From contig NZ_NPBY01000034.1 in the NCBI RefSeq assembly GCF_002272015.1, forward strand, positions 1 to 45,356: 45,356 nucleotides of DNA. Reading direction: 5' to 3'. The position numbers and the translations under genes were made by a program. This DNA is from Paenibacillus campinasensis. GTDB taxonomy: Bacteria; Bacillota; Bacilli; Paenibacillales; Paenibacillaceae. Each line of letters opens with the position of its first letter. Position 1 is the first letter of the stretch. The notes under the pieces are model-generated. The model was not told where the DNA came from and did not search any database. It saw only the letters and a list, made by a program, of their open reading frames with translations. Shown piece by piece: positions 40,758 through 45,356 of the stretch.

Positions 40758-42873
40758 ATAATCGGCGGATTCGAACCGCCGCGGTTTTAAAGCCAGGCAT
40801 TTTACAATTCGGGTCAAGCTCGGGGCGGGTAGCCCGGTTGACATTTTGGATGCCGCCCCAATGCATCGGCACGAACAGGGTATCCTCACGGATATGCTCC
40901 TTGATTCGGCTTCTCACCTTGAAGCTGCCGAACTCCGATTGGATCAGCACCCATTCCCCATCCTGGATGTGATAGCGCTCTGCCGTATAAGGATGCAGCT
41001 CCACGAAATTCTCCAGCTCTCGTGCAGCAAGCGACGGGCTTCTCCGGGTCTGTACTCCGGTCAGGTAATGATACAGGACCCGTCCGTTTGTCAGAATAAG
41101 AGGATACGCCTCGTTCACACCGGCCCAAGCTGGACCTTGATCAGCGGTGAACACCGCTTTTCCATCGGGGTGGGCAAACTTATCGCGGAAGAGCAGCCCG
41201 CTGCCTTCCTCCTCCGTCGAAGGACACGGCCAGTATATCCCTTCCTCCCGGCGCAGCCGGTCGTACGTGATCCCATAATAGTCCGCAATCCCTCCCTTGC
41301 TCGCCAGTCTCAGCTCGTTGAAGATCGCCTCAGCATCCTTGTAACGAAAATACCTGCCCTTGCCCAGCGCCTCTGCAATCGAGCAGAGGATGTCCCAATC
41401 ATGCCGAGCCTCACCCGGTGCCGGACGCGACGCTTCTCGCAGCAGCACCCTGCCTTCCAGATTGGTCAGCGTCCCTTCATTCTCCATGTAGGACGTCACT
41501 GGCAGCACCAGATCGGCCATGCGGGCTGTTTCGGACATGAGCATATCGGCCACCACCAGAAAATCAAGTTGTTTAAGTGCTTCGGCAACCAGCTCTGCAT
41601 TCGGATTGGATACGATTGGATTGGAGCCCATCACGAACAAGGACTTTATCACGCCCTGATGCACCAGCTCCATCATCTCGTAGGCAGACACCCCTTTCCC
41701 CGGCAAGCTGGAAGGCTCCACTCCCCATACGGAAGCGATGTAGGCACGGTCCGCTTCATTCTCAATGGATCGGTAGCCCGGAAGCTGGTCTGCCTTCTGG
41801 CCATGCTCCCGTCCTCCCTGGCCATTGCCCTGGCCGGTAACGGCCCCGTAGCCGCAGCCTTCCCTCCCGATTTTGCCGGTTGCAAGCACCAGATTGAGGA
41901 AATGACGAACCGCCAGATGGCCATCCGTTTGCTGTTCAACGCCCCTGGCTGTCAGCACCATGCCCGTCTCTGCCATGCCAAAAGCGCGGGCAGCTTCCCG
42001 GATCATCCCCGGCTCCACCCCGCATCTTGCTGCAGCCACATCCACATCAACCTTCGCCATGTATGCGAGCAGATCGTCATAACCATTCGTTCGGCTGCGA
42101 ATGAACGCTTCGTCAATCAGCCCCTCCTCCATCACGACTTTCAGCAGAGCGTTCGCAAGCGATAGATCCGTTCCCGGACGGATCTGCAGATGCAGATCCG
42201 CCGCTGCTGCGGTCGCCGTTCTCCTCGGATCGATGACAATCAGCTGTGCACCTGCCTCCTTCGCCTCGTTGAAATAAGGCATCAGGGTGGGCTGACACTC
42301 GGCAATGTTGGTGCCCGCCAGAATGATGCACTTCGCCAGTGGAATATCCGCCAGCCGGAAGGTTAACCCCCGGTCCATGCCGAATGTTTTGACACCGGCA
42401 GACGCAGCAGCCGACATGCAGAAGCGGCCGTTATAATCGATATAGCGGGTGCCGAGCGCCACTCTGGCGAATTTCCCCAGCAAGTATGCCGTTTCATTGG
42501 TGAGTGAACCGCCGCCGTACACGCCCAGCGCATCCGGACCGTGCAGCGCGGAGGCCTCCTGAAAACGGCCGGCGATTTCCGCAATCGCCTCATCCCAGGT
42601 GCAAGGCACAAGCTCCCCGTCTCTGCGGATGAGCGGATGCTGCAAGCGTTCCGAGTGCAGCGCATGCTGGTGGGCGTTCATTCCCTTCACACAGGCTCGC
42701 CCCTGGGAGGCTGCGTTCGGCACGCCCTCCACACTGAACGCTGCCCGCCGCTGACCGGCAATGCTTTCGGAAACCTCCTCCACCGATATTTTGCACTGTA
42801 CGCTGCAGAATGGGCACTGTGTAGCCGCTTCGGGCCGTGTGCCTGCATAGGCAAATGTTTGTCTCTGTTTCAC
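40756..42873 (-). CDS. nasC: Assimilatory nitrate reductase catalytic subunit (NasC)
   Basis: About 705 residues, matching Bacillus NasC, the cytoplasmic molybdopterin enzyme that reduces nitrate to nitrite for nitrogen supply. The [4Fe-4S] ligands are C20, C23, C27 and C61 (QCPFCSVQC, GRACVKG). MGD-binding elements include YNGRFCMSAAASA, GTNIAECQPTLMPYF, GSNPIVSNPN and PVTSYMENEGTLTN. I chose the GTG at 42873 (spaced from AGAGG); a GTG at 42882 overlaps the site. It follows nasB by 68 bases in the same operon. Confidence 0.93.
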   Translation of the reverse strand: MKQRQTFAYAGTRPEAATQCPFCSVQCKISVEEVSESIAGQRRAAFSVEGVPNAASQGRACVKGMNAHQHALHSERLQHPLIRRDGELVPCTWDEAIAEIAGRFQEASALHGPDALGVYGGGSLTNETAYLLGKFARVALGTRYIDYNGRFCMSAAASAGVKTFGMDRGLTFRLADIPLAKCIILAGTNIAECQPTLMPYFNEAKEAGAQLIVIDPRRTATAAAADLHLQIRPGTDLSLANALLKVVMEEGLIDEAFIRSRTNGYDDLLAYMAKVDVDVAAARCGVEPGMIREAARAFGMAETGMVLTARGVEQQTDGHLAVRHFLNLVLATGKIGREGCGYGAVTGQGNGQGGREHGQKADQLPGYRSIENEADRAYIASVWGVEPSSLPGKGVSAYEMMELVHQGVIKSLFVMGSNPIVSNPNAELVAEALKQLDFLVVADMLMSETARMADLVLPVTSYMENEGTLTNLEGRVLLREASRPAPGEARHDWDILCSIAEALGKGRYFRYKDAEAIFNELRLASKGGIADYYGITYDRLRREEGIYWPCPSTEEEGSGLLFRDKFAHPDGKAVFTADQGPAWAGVNEAYPLILTNGRVLYHYLTGVQTRRSPSLAARELENFVELHPYTAERYHIQDGEWVLIQSEFGSFKVRSRIKEHIREDTLFVPMHWGGIQNVNRATRPELDPNCKMPGFKTAAVRIRRL

Positions 42874-42941
42874 TCTCCACACCTCTTCCTATCATTGATG
42901 GAGTTTCCTATATGACACATGTTTGAATCGTAGTCAGTGAA

Positions 42942-45167
42942 TCATCCAAGCACCTTCGCCTCATAACGATGGCCTGACGCCAGGTTCGCATCATACCGCT
43001 TGCTGTTTCCGATCAGCTTGTCGGCAAGCTCTTGCTGCAGGCATGCATCCAGCACATGTTCCCGGATCGGTACGATGCCTTCGCGATCCACCCATTGCCA
43101 CAGCGGCTCGCCAAACCGGCTCTTCTGGCGATACCACTGCAGACAAGCCGAGGCGAGCCGCACCGCCTCCCCCGCCTCTTCTGCCAATCCGACAAGCTGG
43201 GCTTCTCGTACAGGATGCTGCGCATGTCCGCCCAGATACACCTCCCAGCCAGCGGGAGAAGCTGCGATGCCGATCCCCTGCACGAGGACGCTGACGGCGC
43301 CATGCGTGCTCTCCGCTATGCCCGCCGTCACCGGATAGGGCAATGACAGATTCGCCCAGTCCCTCATCAGCTGTTCCTCGATCCAGCGCATCCCCCTTTC
43401 AACATCGGCGTCCGTCCGCTCCGCGGGGTCCCCGGTCCGAATGTGCACACCGCGATAACTCGTATCCTCGGGTGCCGAGTCGGAAGCGCCAACAGACTGA
43501 ACGGTCTCCGGATTCCCTATACGATCCACAGCAGCCAGTTCAGCATAATAGCGCACAGCCGGACGGCATATGCCGCAGCCAGCAGGATTCGCAAACCCCA
43601 ACGCTCCCATCAGGTCGGATATGGAAGCCGGTGCCTGCAGCATCGCTTCGTCAATAGCTTGACGCAAGGCCGCATGGCTCAGGTCTGTGCAGCGGCATAC
43701 AGCTTTAGCTGACGAGCGGTCTGCAGTGTTCGACCTCGACTTCTGGCTCCGTTGTCGTTGTCCCCCTGCCTTCGCCAGCTTCACTAGCGCTGCGACCGCT
43801 GGTGCGCAGCCTCCGCAAGAGCCGGAAGCCTTCGTGCTCGCTTTCACCTCGGCGACCGTCTCAAGTCCGTCAGACAGAATGGCCTGCATAATGATCCCTT
43901 TGCTGACCCCGTTGCAGGAGCAGACTGTCTCATGTTCCGGCAGAGCATCTGCTGCAGCCTCGGCTGCGGTCATCCCTCCCGCCTCCTCCCGGATCAGCTC
44001 GGATACAGGGGCTGCACGCTTCACCAATCCCAGAAGAGATGGGCCTTCCGATGGATCACCGAACAGAATAGCCCCTGCCACTATGCCATGCCGCATCGTG
44101 ACCTTCTTATACGTCCCGTCAATCATGTTATAGGATTGCATGGCCGTATCGATATTCTCCCCGCCAATTTCACCGACAGAGAAGACGTCTACCCCGGACA
44201 CTTTCAATTGAGAATACGGAATAGACCCGGTATAAGGCGGCGTATCCATCCCGCACAGCACCCGGGCCAGCACCTTGCCTTGTTCATACAGCGGAGCAAC
44301 CAGCCCGTAGCTGATTCCGCGATGCTCGGCGCACTCGCCCACCGCATAGACATCGGGGACATTCGTTCGCATATAATCATCCACAACTATAGCCCGCCGG
44401 GTATGAATGCCGCTTCTCATCGCAAGCTCGATATTCGGCCGGATTCCGACTGCCATCACAACCATATCCGCATCGAGGATTGCGCCGTCGGAGAAACGAA
44501 GTCCCTTGACCTTCGCTCTTCCTGTAATTCGGGTGGTCTCCCGGGACAGATGAAATCGCATCCCCTGTTCCTCAAGCTGCTTCTGCAGCATACGGGCCGA
44601 CATCGCATCCAATTGACGATTCATTATATAAGGAGCGTTATGAATGACATCGACCTCGAGGTTCAGATTCAGCAAGCCGCGAGCCGCCTCCAGCCCCAGC
44701 AAACCTCCGCCGATGACAGCCGCTTTGGAACTGGTGTTGGACAATTCCTTCATCTTGACGCAGTCATCCACCGTTCGAAATGTCAGAACGCCTGCTTTAT
44801 CCGTCCCGGATATCGGCGGGATGAAGGGTGTCGAGCCGCTTGCCACAATAAGTGCATCATAACTCTCCTTCATCCCGGAGACGGTCTCTATATAGCGGGA
44901 TTGTGTATGGATAAAGGATACCGTCTCACCAGCGTGAAGCCGGATTCCGTGCTGGTCGTACCAGGACCAGTCATTCAGAACAATGTCCTGAAAAGCATGC
45001 TGCCCCTCGAGAACTTTGGATAACAGGATACGGTTATAATTGGGGCGCGGCTCGGCACCAAACACGATGATTTCATACCGTTCAGGCGCAAGCTTCACGA
45101 TTTCCTCGATGCACCGGACCCCTGCCATACCATTGCCAACTACAATCAACTTCTTTCTCTTGTTCAT
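42942..45167 (-). CDS. nasB: Assimilatory nitrate reductase electron-transfer subunit (NasB)
   Basis: 741 residues. Residues 1-300 are an FAD/NAD(P)H oxidoreductase (GNGMAG at 11-16, GGGLLGLE at 153-160, VPDVYAVGECAEH). Two BFD-like [2Fe-2S] domains follow, with C416/C418/C451/C454 and C491/C493/C531/C534. The last 130 residues resemble the end of the NirB sirohaem domain (GWEVYLGGHAQ, CLQWYRQKSRF) but have lost the cluster cysteines. NasB passes electrons from NAD(P)H to NasC. GGAGG lies seven bases before the ATG. It is the first gene of nasBC, behind an attenuator-like leader. Confidence 0.9.
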   Translation of the reverse strand: MNKRKKLIVVGNGMAGVRCIEEIVKLAPERYEIIVFGAEPRPNYNRILLSKVLEGQHAFQDIVLNDWSWYDQHGIRLHAGETVSFIHTQSRYIETVSGMKESYDALIVASGSTPFIPPISGTDKAGVLTFRTVDDCVKMKELSNTSSKAAVIGGGLLGLEAARGLLNLNLEVDVIHNAPYIMNRQLDAMSARMLQKQLEEQGMRFHLSRETTRITGRAKVKGLRFSDGAILDADMVVMAVGIRPNIELAMRSGIHTRRAIVVDDYMRTNVPDVYAVGECAEHRGISYGLVAPLYEQGKVLARVLCGMDTPPYTGSIPYSQLKVSGVDVFSVGEIGGENIDTAMQSYNMIDGTYKKVTMRHGIVAGAILFGDPSEGPSLLGLVKRAAPVSELIREEAGGMTAAEAAADALPEHETVCSCNGVSKGIIMQAILSDGLETVAEVKASTKASGSCGGCAPAVAALVKLAKAGGQRQRSQKSRSNTADRSSAKAVCRCTDLSHAALRQAIDEAMLQAPASISDLMGALGFANPAGCGICRPAVRYYAELAAVDRIGNPETVQSVGASDSAPEDTSYRGVHIRTGDPAERTDADVERGMRWIEEQLMRDWANLSLPYPVTAGIAESTHGAVSVLVQGIGIAASPAGWEVYLGGHAQHPVREAQLVGLAEEAGEAVRLASACLQWYRQKSRFGEPLWQWVDREGIVPIREHVLDACLQQELADKLIGNSKRYDANLASGHRYEAKVLG

Positions 45168-45200
45168 GCGGCCGCCTCCACCCTGTGTTAATTCGATGTC

Positions 45201-45280
45201 AGAAAATATAAAAGCCCTTTTCCGTTCGTTCAGGAAAAGGGCGCCGTTGCCTCAAAGCCGATACACCATTGTATCCGACT
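45201..45280 (-). promoter_or_regulatory. nasB leader: two hexaloops overlapping an intrinsic terminator
   Basis: The terminator is GCCCTTTTCC/GGAAAAGGGC (45214-45242, minus strand) with a nine-base loop and a following TTTTATATTTT. Upstream, stem-loop 1 pairs GGAUAC with GUAUC(G) around AAUGGU (45257-45277), and stem-loop 2 pairs GAGGC with GCC around AACGGC (45240-45253). Both loops are hexamers with A at position 1 and G at position 4, the target pattern of ANTAR antiterminators. The 3' arm of stem-loop 2 is also the start of the terminator stem, so the two exclude each other. The promoter lies upstream, so the nasB message must pass this signal. Confidence 0.7.
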
Positions 45281-45309
45281 CTCACATATCATTTAACTTA
45301 TATGAATTC

Positions 45310-45348
45310 AGTATAGCTCAAGATTTATATATGTCAATAATTCTAACA
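45310..45348 (-). promoter_or_regulatory. nasB promoter with GlnR/TnrA box
   Basis: On the minus strand TTGACA (45332-45337) and TATACT (45310-45315) are 16 bp apart, predicting a start near 45303 and a leader of about 136 bases. TGTCA-ATAATTC-TAACA (45332-45348) matches TGTNA-N7-TNACA at every defined base. The box overlaps the -35, centred near -37, which suits repression by GlnR in nitrogen excess. Confidence 0.78.
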
Positions 45349-45356
45349 CATAATCC

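Noticed and set aside
40764..40780. GGCGGATTCGAACCGCC, which looks like a tRNA T-arm and could suggest an attachment site
   Set aside because: It lies in the last codons of nasC, and no acceptor, D or anticodon arm is present around it. The likeness is chance.
42883..42941. An Fnr box between nasB and nasC
   Set aside because: No TGTGA-N6-TCACA match with fewer than three mismatches was seen; the gap is short and the genes are likely co-transcribed.

Overview
The window looks like a chromosomal piece of a spore-forming, facultatively anaerobic Firmicute, most likely Paenibacillus or a close relative. The reasons are a GC content near 50%, strong AGGAGG-type ribosome binding sites with many GTG/TTG starts, an aa3-type quinol oxidase, a GerA-type germinant receptor operon, a sigma-K-like promoter, and Bacillus-type nitrate genes (ywiC, nasB/nasC) beside Staphylococcus-type nreABC. 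I see no IS element, phage gene, CRISPR array, rRNA or tRNA. Names rest on recognising motifs and family architecture by eye; no database search was run.

Left part (1-11.4 kb). A LysE/ArgO-type exporter and a MocR-type (GntR-aminotransferase) regulator are divergent around a palindromic, repeated operator. Next comes qoxABCD, ended by a strong terminator, then a minus-strand NrnB-like DHH nuclease. A DUF2243 membrane protein and a CtaG-type oxidase assembly factor follow. The block ends with an orphan membrane histidine kinase carrying a degenerate GGDEF domain.

Middle part (11.4-27.7 kb). A gerA-gerB-gerC germinant receptor operon is followed by mostly single genes. These are an HD phosphohydrolase fused to DUF1835/DUF3658-like domains, a ROK repressor with its own operator, an APH-family kinase, a GNAT acetyltransferase, glutaminase, a secreted RCC1-repeat/copper-amine-oxidase-N protein, a secreted protein made of two copies of a barrel-like domain, an L,D-transpeptidase, two tiny proteins behind a sigma-K-like promoter, and an aldo/keto reductase.

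Right part (27.7-45.4 kb). Nearly every gene is on the minus strand and concerns nitrate. In transcription order: nasB-nasC (assimilatory nitrate reductase), a Dabb-domain protein, scdA (repair of nitrosatively damaged Fe-S centres), narGHJI (respiratory nitrate reductase), nreABC (nitrate receptor, oxygen-sensing kinase, response regulator), a NarK transporter with a PAS domain fused to its C terminus, and ywiC. Regulatory sites fit this. There is a perfect GlnR/TnrA-type box at the nasB promoter, followed by a leader that can form two A1/G4 hexaloops overlapping an intrinsic terminator, as in ANTAR-controlled leaders. An Fnr-like box lies near -40.5 of scdA, and an inverted repeat lies upstream of narG.

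The points most worth a second look are the nasB leader, the NarK-PAS fusion inside an nre/nar cluster, the vestigial nitrite-reductase tail on NasB, the HD-DUF1835-DUF3658 fusion, and the GGDEF-like/histidine-kinase fusion.
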